This document shows, piece after piece, positions 1 through 21,122 of a DNA stretch of 64,000 nucleotides; position 1 is the stretch's first letter; every line of letters starts with the position of its first letter. Origin of the DNA: Paraspadella gotoi (taxonomy: Eukaryota; Chaetognatha). The stretch lies in contig CM119271.1 in the NCBI GenBank assembly GCA_051294375.1, forward strand, positions 8,457,637 to 8,521,636, written 5' to 3'. A model generated the notes under the pieces. That model was not told the DNA's origin, did no database searches, and saw only the letters and a program-made list of their open reading frames with translations. A program made the translations under genes and the position numbers.

Positions 1-149
1 TTGACGGTACCGAATTGGCGGAAGTAGGACTGGAGATCCGCGGCTACGGTGTCTTGGCTGAGACCGCCGAGGAAGAGCTTTCCCGTCTTGACGGAGCCGC
101 TGGGAGGCGAAGGGGTTTTTGGGGGTTTTTCTTGTTTGGAGTTCTCCAT
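1..149 (-). CDS. RRM RNA-binding protein, first exon only (Musashi/DAZAP1/hnRNP A-like)
   Basis: An ATG at 149 on the minus strand opens a frame that runs off the left edge, so only about 49 N-terminal residues are present. A Pro/Lys-rich leader of 22 residues is followed by GKLFLGGLSQDT (residues 23-34), the RNP2 strand of an RNA recognition motif, then helix 1 (DLQSYFRQFGTV). The GKLF(V/L)GGL start followed by a Y/F-x-QFG helix is what the Musashi, DAZAP1 and hnRNP A/B families show. These proteins bind single-stranded RNA through two tandem RRMs and act in splicing or translation control. RNP1 and the second RRM lie outside the window, so the subfamily is not resolved. Upstream (150-350) is AT-rich and presumably holds the promoter. 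Confidence 0.75.
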   Translation of the reverse strand, partial: MENSKQEKPPKTPSPPSGSVKTGKLFLGGLSQDTVAADLQSYFRQFGTV

Positions 150-9921
<9,772 letters not shown>

Positions 9922-10596
9922 GACGAAGATCAAGAAAGCAAGAAAAGTGAGGTACTATGAGCGCAATGTTTATAGCTTAAAACGGTAAAGGGCGTACGCA
10001 TAAGGCAGATTTAAAATATTTTAAAAATTAACTATGACTGCAGACAGTTTTGATTAGCGCCAACTGGGATTTTAACGTAAAGCTCGCTACTTGACTTCCA
10101 TTATTTCAAAGGAATTTACAGCTCTACGAAGCGATGTCATGGTTACTGGCTTACTGCTAATGTGACACATACCCTCACTGCTTACAAAAATGTTGGCTGA
10201 TATTGGTATCTGTTAAAAGCTTAGCTTTTGTAAAATTAAGTAATGCGTGGATAAAAAAATCCAATTTTGTTATAGTTGAGACTATCTCGGTACAGCCAAA
10301 TAAAAATCTAAACTAAAAATGCATTTTTTATTTTCCTTATAAAAATAACAGACGTCATAGATTATCAGAATGGTTCATGTGACAAAAATTAAAAAGACGA
10401 TTTTTTTTATAATAAAAACAACCGAACAGCCGACGAGGATCAGAGAAAGTTATGTTATAATTAACGAGGTTCAATTCGAAGTCTAACAAGTCAGGGCCAC
10501 ACGCAAGCGGTTCATCCAAAATATGGATATGTTCGCGACGTGAGGATACGAATTGTGGGCAGAGAACTTCCTTTAAAATTAGGATCAAACTCGGCG
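9922..10596. other. Intergenic region between the SIDT and KIF14-like genes
   Basis: 675 bp of AT-rich DNA between the SIDT start codon and the KIF14-like stop codon, both genes on the minus strand. It must hold the 3' end of the kinesin gene and the SIDT promoter. No clear TATA box or other element stands out. Confidence 0.5.
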
Positions 10597-13500
10597 TCAA
10601 CTGAGATTGGAGACGAGAGTGATGTCGCAGGAGGTGACTTCGAAGGTCTCAGTAGCGAAGGTGGTGGAGACTTCGGTGAAGTCGCTCGTCCGGGGAGACG
10701 AAACGGCCGAGGATTGATTCGAGTCCGTCGCCTGCGCCGATTGGTACGAGGAGGGCGTATCGGCGTCCTTACGCGGGCCCGGGGGGAGGGGGGGGTTTCA
10801 GATATTTAAATAAATTATAAAAAAATTGCGGAAAAGTTATTGAGACAGTCGATAGCGTCATTTAATTTACCCTCTCCACGTCAATCGTCGGAGTCCGATG
10901 ATTCGTCGTCAGCGGCGATGACGAAGACGACGGCTTACGAATTTTTTCCAACTCTCCATCGAATTCCGGAAGCGAAATCAACCGCGTCGTCGTAGTCATC
11001 GGATGCACAGCCTTCAATGCCTTCGTCGGCGACGGCGACGTTATAGAAGACGACGGCGACCGAGTCTCGACTTTGACGACTTTGCAGAAGTCGCCCGTCG
11101 ATCCTCCCATGTGGGAAACGCTGAAGATCTGATGCAATTGACGCTCCCTGGAGATTCGATTGGCTTCGGAGATTTTATTTCGAAGTTCTAATTCGGTTTT
11201 AACAAAATCCGGCATAGAGTTCTCTGAAATGAAAAGGCAATATATCATTCAAATCAATCAATCAATCAATCCAATAAAAACACAATCTCATTTTAAAGCC
11301 AAAGCAGGGAAACCACTCGGCTCTCTCACCCGGCGAAGAAGCGTCCGTCAGCATCCTAGAAAAGTTGAAGACGTTCTCTTTTCCAGTAACGAAAGACGGA
11401 AAGACTCCGCCAGACTCTGTCGCCGACTTGACCGCCGCAGTATGGTCTGAAAAATATAGAAATAAATCGGTGAAGAGAAGAGAATCGAAAAGACAATCGG
11501 AAAGCCTCACTTCTGATTTGATTGATGAGGCTCGCGAAGGGCGCCGGAGTTTTGACCGAGACGGCGGTTGACGTCGAGGGTGACGCAAGCGCCGGGGATT
11601 GAGCGCCGGAGGACGGTGTCTGGAGGGGGAGGGTTAGAAAATGTGTGAACGAAATAATAGAGACAAGTGAAATTAGCGATTAGCGATTAGCGATAAACAA
11701 TAAAAGAAAAAAAAAAAAACAAATGGAAGTGGACCGACGCCTCCTCACCTTTTTCTTGATGACGGCCTCGGCCACCATCAACCTCTGTCGCAGCGCCGTC
11801 TTCTCTCGTTCGGCGTCTTCCGTCGCAAGGACGAGATCTCGCCGTTTCGCGTCTTTCGCCTCTTTTTCCATCTTCAACTCCTTGCTCAACAACTCCATCT
11901 TTTCCCGCAGCTCGTCGATTACGTCCTCTTGCGTCTGGAATAATAATTATTGAAACAAAAGACATTCGTATATATATATATATATGCTTAAGCTAAAAAA
12001 ACTCACCCTGATTTCCTTGTTCAGTCTCTCAATCTCCTCCTGGTCGAGCTTGTTATGCTTGCTGCTCGGCGGCGTCGCCAACACGAAGGAAGTGTTGACC
12101 TCGACGTCTGCAAGATTGCGCCGACTCACCGTCGATGTCATTCGGCCGTTGGAGGGCGTGGCGTGAAGGTCCGAAGAGGAAAGACCAGGAAGCTGACTGA
12201 AGCTGTCGCCGACGGACACTTAAAACGGGAGACAAAAGCATTTTCTTAACTAAGAATTTATCATATAAAAAAAAAAATAAACCAACCTGATACGCAGACT
12301 TTAGGAACGTTGGGCTGGCTGAAGTCCTGATTGACGGTGACGACTCGATCCTCCGACGGACTGATTTGCTTGGATCGATTCTGCGCCGCCAGAGGAGGCG
12401 GCGTCGCGCAGACGTCATCGTAAGGGAGGCCGGCGCGGGCGAGACGATCGCGGAGCACACGGACTGCGTCGCGACAGTGTCGAACTTCGTCGCGGAGCTC
12501 GCTGAGTAATGTAGAAATTTTATGTTTAATTAGAAAATATGGTAAATATGAAGGAAAATATTAAATCATTATTATACATGTTATTTTACCTTATGATTCG
12601 TCCCCTCGGGTCTTCGTTTACAGTGGCGACGTTGACAATGTTCCTAGTCGTGCTAGCGTAACGCAGTGTGCTCATCGTCGTCTCCAAATGCGCTGCAGAG
12701 GGCGACACGGTGAAGAGCATCGCCGTCTGGGCGTTGCCGCCCAAGGATTCCTATGATTGATTTGAATAATCTGATAGTATTCTTTACAACAAAAACAATA
12801 ACTAAGAGCGAGAACTTACCTTTAGAAGCCAAGTGAGTACGGAGTTGCGGTAGGGAATGAAAGATTCGCGCTTTGACAGCGCCGAAATCACATGGCCCAA
12901 CGTGGACAATGACTTGTTGATGCTGGCACCTTCCTGTAACCACGGGCCGACCAAGAGATTTACGTTAATCAGAGGATAAAATTTTAAAAAAAGGAACGCT
13001 ATTCTAGTACGAGAACCGGAATTAACAACTTTGTAAGAAGTAAAAGTTTACAATGTAAAATTATAACAATTAAAATTAACTTTGGAGCACATTAATTCAC
13101 GATTTTCGCCACATTGAGACAACTAAGATCATCTACTAATTTTTAAAGGAGTTGTAACTGATGCTGTACGGAATTAAACGTTACAAACTGCGAGGATTAG
13201 TCAGGAAATGACGGAGGACGTTAGTCGTTACCAATAAAGTCAGTTGATTCTGCTTGACTTCGTAAGTTTGAGTAGCCAGTCTCATGACCAGAGATCGCCT
13301 GGCCGGACTCTTCACCGCGCACTTGCACGGCGAAGCGAGGGAAGTAAGGGAGAGTCCGCACGAGGTCATCGAGCCGGACAAGGAAGTGTTAGAGGCGTGT
13401 AAACATCGAGCTAAATGACGGTTAACCGGTGGATCCTACGTGCGCGCACGCGTGAAAATTGAAAAGTAAAAGAGGCCCACAACCAAAACAAAAACGATAA

Positions 13501-16171
13501 AGATTGCGTAAAAGGTGTAAAAGGAGAGTGTAAGGCTTAAACCGTGTGGTGGTGCCGGAACGTCGCGAGTCTAACCACCAAATTCCTAACCCTTACCTTG
13601 AGACGATCCCCGTTGGTGTCTGAAGAATCGGCGCGTTCGCTTCCCGCCAAATCGATCAGATTGACGTTGCTGGTCTTGACGGAAATTGCCTCCCCAAGGT
13701 CGTCCAGGTTCTCAGTCTGATGGAAGACAAACAAAAAAATTAATATAGCGAATCAATCGATCTTGACAAGCTAACGTGGTTTTGTCATTAACATCCACCT
13801 TGCTTTGATGCAGAAAAATAGTGAAAACGGCGTGGCTTCGGCTGCTCCTGTCGTTCATCGCCGTGGCGGCGGTGGCGCGGTTCTTGTTGGCGATATCGAT
13901 GTAGACTTTGATGTCCTCCTGTGAGAAGACGTCGCGCACGACGATCCCTTCCACGTAGGGCCCAGTGCTGGCGTGCTCGCGAACGCGCAAGGCCGGCGCC
14001 TTTTCGTTTGGCATGTTGGGACGGAGCAAGTCGTAGATCTTCTCGTTGTATATCTCGTAGCAGGACACTTTGATCTCGAACTGGGTCTGTACAAGAGGGA
14101 CGATAAACAATGTTTAGACGGATTTGGAAGTATTGAGATGATATTCGACGATTTCCAGTTCTTACATATTGCGACGGAGTATTGTGTCTGGTGTATGTTT
14201 CAATCCGCTTAAAGAGGTCCTCTGCGAAGCGAGGAATGATTCCAGGATCCTCAGGAACACCCATCATGCTAAGGAATTAAGGGATATTATAATCAAAGTT
14301 TAGTGAAGAAAAAGTAGAGCGCACAACAACCTTCTGCAAATCAACACCTATAGGTTTTTCCGGATCCCGTCTGTCCGTATGCAAAAAGGCTTGTGTTGTA
14401 TCCTTCAAAGGCCTTGTTGAGAAGCGGTTGACCCAGAGTCTCGTAGACGCATTTTTGAGAGGCGAAGGAGGCGCCGGCGACGGAAGAGTCCGAGTGAGAC
14501 CAAAAGCAATAATCGTAGCTGAAATGCGAGGAAAACAAATGAAAACAAATACATTTAATCAACCAAATAAAGTTCTTTTAGTTACCGTCCCCGCCAGGGA
14601 GCTTGCGCCGTGTGAGGGGGGCCTCCTTGATGCTGATCCGGAGTAGACACCGTCGTAGTCGTGTTGTCCATCCCGATCACGAGTCGACAAGCTGAAGGGT
14701 TATCCAATTCCCTGGTTAAAAAAAGGTTATTTTGATTTCCTTATTCAAAAGCATCTTAGGAAAAACACGAAAAACGTACTTGGCAACGAAGGGCCTGACT
14801 CGGATAGCGACAGTAACGGACTGGGACGTTGACTCGATGCGACCTCGACGTTTTTGAGAGGAAACAACGTCGCCAACGCCCTTGGTGACGACGCCGGAAC
14901 CATTCAGCGCCAATGCCGACGCGTCGTGATATTCCTCCGAAGAACCGGACGAGGATTCCGATGCAGCAGTTTCGTTCATCTTATCTTTGTTGTCCCCGAT
15001 GATGGATGAGTCTTCTACCGCCTATAACGAATTATAATTAAAAATTAATAACATAGTTCAAATAATTACATTTAATAATGATTAATGATAACTAATAATT
15101 TGCCTTCATGAAGGAGTCCGAATCTCGACTGATGGTCGAAAGGAGAGAATCGTCAGCGGCGCCGCTTTTACGCCACAACGACGCCGCCGTGGGAGTGTCG
15201 CCTTTCTTTTTGTCCTCCAGGTTACGCCGGGCGCCACTGAGGTGAACACAATAGCAACGCAAGAAACGCATGTTAATTTAGATTCATTGAAAATATTATA
15301 TAAACATGACTGACTTCTTGGTCTTGGACTCTCCATTCCGCGACTGACGCGGCGGTCGTGACTTAAGATTGTCGCCGCCGGCGTTGCGAGAGAGGGGCGT
15401 GGTTTGTGGCATGGTGGAGCGGGTGGCGTCCTCGGCGATGGAACAGAGTGAGTCCGTCGATCCAGTGGGCGAGGGAGACAGGAGGCAGATTTTTCTGAAT
15501 GACAAATAGAAAATTAATAAATAGAAAAATTATGGTGGATAAGACGGTCAAAGTCTTTCATGTACCGTGGTGTGACAGTTCCGTTGATGGATGCTTCCAA
15601 AACTTGAGAACTGAAAGTGACGCCGTTGTGAATTCCGGAACGCGGCGTCGACGTCTGGGAGGCGCGTTCTAGACTTGTGCTGCGCTTGCGAACGCTACAT
15701 AAAAAATGAGTTTTAAGTATTGTCTGTTTTTATTTTTAATTCAAATAGCCAAGACTTAGTACCTTTCATTTTTATCTTTAAGTAGTGACCTGTCGAAAGA
15801 CCCCGATCGTTGGCGGTTTGCAGGTCTAGTCAACTGAAAGTTTCGGGTCAAACGGGTATTAAAAAAAGTTTTAACCGTCGGGAAAAGTGCGTTGATTATT
15901 ACGAACCTGAGCGACTTTCCCGGTCGAGGTTCCGACGAGAGTTTTGACCCTGGTTTGCTTTTGATTCGTCGCGGAAGGCGCCTGGTTCGCCCTGATTCGA
16001 TCCGCGGGTCTAGAAGATCGTCTGATGACCCCAAAAAGGGAAAAACACCAAAAAAGGAGGGAAAAGTGTAACCGGTTTAGGACTCGATCCTCCTCGATCC
16101 CCCAATTACGGAGAGAAGAGAGAAAAAAAGGAAGATCCCCTCCTGACTCACCCTGCAGCAGCGCCTTTCAT
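10597..16171 (-). CDS. Kinesin-3 family motor, KIF14-like, 21 exons
   Basis: Microtubule motor ATPase; vertebrate KIF14 acts in cytokinesis at the midbody. Twenty-one exons splice in phase (start ATG 16171, stop 10597) to about 1,111 aa. A basic, Ser/Thr-rich N-terminal extension (about 1-275) precedes the motor: [11 protein letters not shown] (strand 1), YDYCFW, the P-loop GQTGSGKTY split by an intron, switch [10 protein letters not shown] and switch [10 protein letters not shown], then [19 protein letters not shown] and the [12 protein letters not shown] region. The YDYCFWS start, [28 protein letters not shown] and RAREH-like [13 protein letters not shown] read closest to KIF14 among families I know. 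After the motor come short coiled coils (around 658-690 and 785-862) and a long low-complexity tail. The FHA domain that follows the motor in KIF14 is not seen, and the protein is shorter than human KIF14 (about 1,650 aa). One intron uses a GC donor (after 15104). Confidence 0.9.
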
Positions 16172-16475
16172 CTCGCGGCCCGCTTCATCCAACACAACGA
16201 CAACGACTACGATGACACGCAAGGTTTTCGATGTTTTTTGACGCAACGGACCAAATTGTGTTCAGAATCTTTTTTTGTGCTCTTGGCTATGGGATGTTTT
16301 CTCCTTTTTTATTCCTTCTTGTTTTTTTCTTCTCGGTTTCGGTTTGAATTCAAAATCAGCCGCTCTGCCGGAAGAAACAGTGGCTCGATTTGAGTAAGGG
16401 ATAAAAACTAGGAGAGGATGGAACAAAGGAAAATACAATTTTACGTTACACGAATGGGTCTTACAATTTGTATTC

Positions 16476-16476
<1 letters not shown>

Positions 16477-16562
<86 letters not shown>

Positions 16563-16570
16563 CGAGAGCG
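16477..16570. repeat. (GA)n microsatellite upstream of the KIF14-like gene
   Basis: Pure (GA)n turning into GAGCGAGAGCGAGAGC at its right end, about 300 bp upstream of the kinesin start codon. The stretch to 17239 is AT-rich, without a recognisable gene. Confidence 0.8.
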
Positions 16571-17239
16571 ACAGACCAATTTGCATAAATCATTGTCTTC
16601 TTATATTGACTTTTGACCGAGACTCGGGAATATTTGACCGAGAAAATGACTAAGTTCCGGTCTTTGGCTCTGGTCTATGAGGCGAGTCTCACTGAAGTTA
16701 ATGCTTTTTAACTTGTCATTTAATCTATCATTTTTTTTTCATTTTCTCGAGAATATGTCACTAGTTCACTACACTGATTGATTGATTAATTAATGCGATT
16801 ATTCGATCGTAACATTTGTCTTTCTCTGATTTAAATTTCTATTATTGAAATAAAAGTTAAAGAGAGGATTGTTCTCAGCTGTGTCAATAATTCACAGAAG
16901 GTCGTCTATTCGGGTTTAAATAACAATAAATAATTATTAAATTAATGAATACAGGTGCATCAATTGGGAAATGACTAGATATCTCATCCTTGGATAACAA
17001 TGCTTTTCAATATTATCAACATAAAATTGGTCAAGAAATATAAGTTGTAAACATAAATAAGGAACGTTTTACACAGAAATGCGAAGCGAAAGGCAAGCCG
17101 AAATATTCGCCGGGTCATAAGAAATTACCGTGGTTAATACAATAAAGACGGCAAGATAGCATAGGTTGGATGTAGTATGTTAATGCGTTTTTTTTTAATT
17201 AAAATACAATGGTTTGGTTGATAATAATGACAACCACCG

Positions 17240-20200
17240 TCAAACAAAGCATTTTTTTTTCTCTGCCTCGAACCCGAGACGCGAAAGCGAACGTGAAGCG
17301 ATGCTGCCGAAGGACGGAGCCTTCGAGCATCTTGTCAAGTGAAGTTGAAGCCGGACTCTGTCGTCAAAAGGTTGCCCGCATTCAATACAGTTATACCGGG
17401 GATGCTGGCGGTCTTCGTCGAACTTCGGTTGGGCGTCAGGTTCCAGTTTTACCCCTGAAGAAAATGAGAAACACTCCCTGCGACTTTCGACGACTTTACT
17501 CAGAAGCAAAGGGTTCGCGACTTCGTCATCGTCTCCGCAGTCGTCGACGTCAATCTCGACGTCGTCATCGTCTTCGTCGACGTCCTCGTCGTCGGATCGC
17601 AAAAACTCGTTGGACGGGCCGCGGTCATCGTCTCGAAAATCTGAGGGCGATTTTCTTTGGTGAACCTTTCTATGCCGCTCCAAGTTGCTCTTGTGTGAAG
17701 TGGCGTAGTTGCAAACGGCGCAGCAGTAATCCTTCTAAACGGTTTGCAACGATTTATTTATATTCTTTAGTTAATAATTGTCAAAAACAACTGTCCATCG
17801 CTCACCTGTCCGCTGTGCACCGTCAAGTGGCGCTTCAGTAACGCCTTTCGGCAAAAGTTTCTTCCGCAGTAGCGACACTCGTACCCGTTGCGGTGGCAGC
17901 GAACCACGTGGTCGCGCAATGAAGCCTTGCTGTTGAAGACAAGGCCGCAACATTCAAGTAGCTAGGAAACGTAATTAGTTGAGATCAAACATTAATTAAC
18001 GAATGCGATTTTTTTTTAGCATTAATAAATTACTTTATTGCTTTCTTGATGCATTGTAACGATGTGGCGTTTCAAATTGTTTTTTCTGAAAATGAGGGGG
18101 AAAAAAAAAACAATTAAAACGATAATCTTATGAGAAAAAGAATGAGCACTGAAACCAACAAACCCCACCTGTCCGTAAAATATCTGCATTGGCCGCAATG
18201 AAATTTCTTCTTCTCGACCGGAAATCCTTGGATTTTGTTGAATCTCGACGTCAGCGAATTAATTGAGTGCGCTGATGAAGTCGGAAACGAGGGCGGCGCC
18301 TTCAAGGCGGCTCCCCGGCGGGAAGAAGGCGGCGCCATAGAGGTTATTGCGCTGGCGGCGCTGCGAATGGAACAAGCGGTCGATGCGAGCACGGGATGCT
18401 GCGGCGGCTGCAACGAGGCGGCTTCCGTCGGTGATGGCGTTCCGAAAGGGTTTTGACATTTTCCCGCCTTCTGGAAGACTGGGGAATGGGGATATTTAAA
18501 TAGTTGTAATTTAAAAGACATCAAAAACATAAAATCCATCATGATAATGTATATCTAATTATCTATGAAATTGGTACAACCAATATAAAAATTATCCATT
18601 CATTTAATAAATAAGCTATTTTGCCCCTGACTTTGGACAGGCTTTGGTGGTTTAAGGCCTCCATCACTCTTACAAGATAATTACATAGCAGGTCCCTGCA
18701 AGCTTTCAATCAAGACTCTCTCACAGTCCCGTTTATTCACTCCCAGAGTACCTGGCTTCCCTATCAATGAAGTGGAAAATATTTCAAAGAATGTTTCAAT
18801 TGTATAAAAAGACCTCTCCCTAAAGTATTAGATCGGGGAATACTTATTGTACTCCGCACTAGCATCAAAATACAAGGAGCTGAATTTTATGAAATTGGTA
18901 CAACCAATATAAAAATTATCCATTAATTTAATAAATAAGATATCTTGCCCCTGACTTTGGACAGGCTTTGGTGGTTTAAGGCCTCCATCACTCTATGTTA
19001 AGTATGCTACACCTTTAGGTCCTTTACCCTTTAAAAACCTTGAAAGTTATAAGGACACATGCTTGTTGAGACCATTTTCTGTTCCGTTTGTTTTTTTTAA
19101 TTAACGTTTTTCTCACCCGAATTGGCGATGATAGGAGACCCAAAACGAAAGTTAAACTTGTTTCCGATTTTGAAGGAGAGACGGAGGAGCGAGGAGGAAA
19201 GAGAGGAGAGAGGGAGGGGAATTGAGAGAAGAGAGAGAGTGGAGGGGAGAAAGAGAAGAAGTTGGAGGAATGGCAACGCGCTTTCTTCTCGGCACCGAGT
19301 AAAACGCCGAAGCCTTTCGGTCGGATATGGGGGAAATTTGCAGCGGCGGCGGCGGCGGGGCGGCATCGTCGCCAGTGGCGGCGCGTCCTCAGTCGGCGGT
19401 GTCGTTTCGGCGCGAAACGGAATCGGAGAACAAAAGGGAAACGCGACATCGGGTCTTCTGGCCAGAGGGCGACGGAGGCCCGGGTTGGCGTCAAGGATCT
19501 CGGAGAAGGTCGTCGGTTGACGTTGGTGGTTGACGGCAGGGGGATGGGAACTGGACGTCGGAAATAAATTATTTGAGCTACAATTTTCGCACTTCTTAAT
19601 TGGGATGGGATGGCTATTATTTTTCGTTGAAATATATTTATTTGATGACGCATTATTACTGCTCATTCGCAGCGGATCGTATCAGCCTCGGTAGCGCAGT
19701 AGGCAGCGCGTCAGTCTCATAATGATATTCAAGAGTTATCTGAAGGTCGTGAGTTCGATCCTCACCCGGGGCACGTTTTACTTTCTTGTTTAAGTACGTA
19801 AATCTAAATATTCTATCTGAAAATATCCTACGTCGTAACTAAAACAAAGTTTATTTCAAGCGAAGCAGGTCGAGAGTCGAGAATTCGATCCTCACCAAGG
19901 GCACATGATTAAAATTATATTTTTTTGAAAATGTGCAATGCACAATGCACATTTAAGTTTAAAGAAACGATTCAGTTCTAAGCTATCCTAAAAACCCCGG
20001 TAGCGCAGACGGCGCCGCGTTCGTCTCGTATTGAACGAAAAGAGCTATCCGAAGGTCTTGAGTTCAGTCCTCACACGGGACATGCTGAAGTAACTTTTGT
20101 TTGATTTTGACGAATCGTATGATATCGACTGACCTTTGGTAGCGTTGAATGCCAATCAGAGAACCGGAAGTGGGAATGGAAATCGTTCTGACCCCGGATG

Positions 20201-20300
20201 TAAGATCCAGCGGCGCGTCGTAAATGTCTGGGCGTTTTGCCCGATCGCTCTGTGGCGACGTCGGCGTCGGCGGCAGAGAAAAGTGATCGCCGATTATCAT
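17240..20300 (-). CDS. C2H2 zinc-finger protein with CtBP-type motif, 6 exons
   Basis: Probable DNA-binding transcription factor. Six exons join in phase to about 573 aa: 20300-20134, 19658-19117, 18478-18169, 18085-18034, 17961-17806 and 17734-17240. Residues 30-34 read PLDLT, close to the PxDLS motif that recruits the CtBP corepressor. The C-terminal half holds a finger array: FHCGQCRYFTDRKNNLKRH (split over three exons), a partial LECCG finger, YECRYCGRNFCRKALLKRH, YCCAVCNYATSHKSNLERH, and after an acidic Asp/Glu stretch a last finger, YNCIECGQPF, with an ...HLTRC end. Several fingers have the short x2 CxxC spacing and TGEKP-free linkers, so this is not the KRAB type. I cannot assign an orthologue. 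An alternative start is the ATG at 19666. The first intron contains an antisense tRNA gene. The long exon 19658-19117 is the least certain part. Confidence 0.75.
18567..18996. mobile_element. MITE-like element, copy with directly repeated termini
   Basis: The left terminus (AAATTGGTACAACCAATA onward, about 100 bp) and the interior up to about 18810 match the element at 47951-48304. The terminus then recurs at 18891-18996 in the same orientation instead of inverted. This could be two nested insertions or a terminus rearrangement. It lies just upstream of zinc-finger exon 3, inside an intron. Confidence 0.7.
19685..19773 (+). tRNA. tRNA-Met (elongator, CAT) with a 16-nt intron
   Basis: The acceptor stem GCCTCGG pairs with CCGGGGC (one G-U), followed by discriminator A. 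The D arm is TAGCGCAGTAGGCAGCGC, the anticodon stem-loop TCAGT-CTCATAA-TCTGA, and the T arm GTGAG-TTCGATC-CTCAC. All agree with elongator tRNA-Met. Sixteen bases (19722-19737) interrupt the anticodon loop after position 37, the usual place for a nuclear tRNA intron. The gene lies antisense inside the first intron of the zinc-finger gene, about 25 bp from that intron's acceptor. Confidence 0.92.
19870..19903 (+). pseudogene. tRNA-Met 3'-half remnant
   Basis: Retains a T-arm-like GAATTCGATCCTCACC and an AGGGCA end resembling the 3' half of the adjacent tRNA-Met gene. No 5' half is present. Confidence 0.5.
19995..20082 (+). pseudogene. Degenerate intron-containing tRNA-Met copy
   Basis: It follows the tRNA-Met gene in order: CGGTAGCGCAG, a GCGCCGCGT D-arm remnant, GTCTCGTA anticodon region, an intron-like insert, CCGAAGGTCTTGAG and CAGTCCTCACACGGGACA. 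The anticodon-position CAT reads CGT, the acceptor stem is broken (CCCCGG against CGGGAC) and the T loop is altered, so it is probably inactive. The intron is retained, so it arose by DNA duplication and not by retroposition of mature tRNA. Confidence 0.7.
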
Positions 20301-20682
20301 TGTTGACGCAAAACAGTTCCTCAAATACGCGTTTTTTAAAAAAAACCTTGAAAAGAAAATGTAATTTTATGTCAGTGGTGATAGTAATAAATATTAAAGT
20401 ATGAAGTCAAAACCTATCCGGTTCAGTCGTTTAAAAAGAAAAGAGAAAGAAATGGACGGAACGGGAACTATTCTTATTTTGTAGAGAAGAGAAAAATAAA
20501 GATGGCGTGAAAAAAAAAAGAGCAATCAACGCGAATGGAATATTTTATTTGCTCGCGACGAAATAAAAGGAAAGAAGTGACCGACGATCATCGTTGGCCG
20601 AAGGCTTGACCGGCCAAAAACACAAAAGGAAAAAAAAGAACGAATCAAATTTGACTCCGCTTTTCTAATCCTGGGAAAACCT

Positions 20683-20739
<57 letters not shown>

Positions 20740-21085
20740 TGTCACTTTTGACTTCATCGAAAGGAGCTAATCCCGGTCGGAACCGCAGAAACAGCGACGC
20801 CCCAAATCGGGATCGTCTAATCGGTATCGACGTTTTACCTTTTGTTTCCTCGTGTTTCCGCCACCTTCCTTAATTAAGGCTTTCCAAATTTTGAGAGGGA
20901 GTTTTTAGCGCGAATTTGTGCACGAATTGGTGCAGAATTAATTTTCAATAGTACACAATGGCACAGAGCGGAAGCAGGAAGTTTGCAGAATAAAGACGCG
21001 ATCGCCTCGCTCGCGTTCTTTTATTTGTCTTTGCGCTGCTCCTTTGTTTTTATTGGAAGTTCTCTCTTTCTCTCCCTCTTTCTCT

Positions 21086-21122
<37 letters not shown>

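Noticed and set aside
13181-13381. 66-codon minus frame in a KIF14-like intron
   Set aside because: The motor sequence runs from the exon ending 13597 (GDRLK) straight into 12933 (EGASINKSL), as in all kinesins, so nothing can be inserted here.
19122-19567. Three overlapping plus-strand frames
   Set aside because: Shadows of the long zinc-finger exon 19658-19117 on the minus strand. That exon itself is only moderately certain, but it alone has matching splice phase on both sides.
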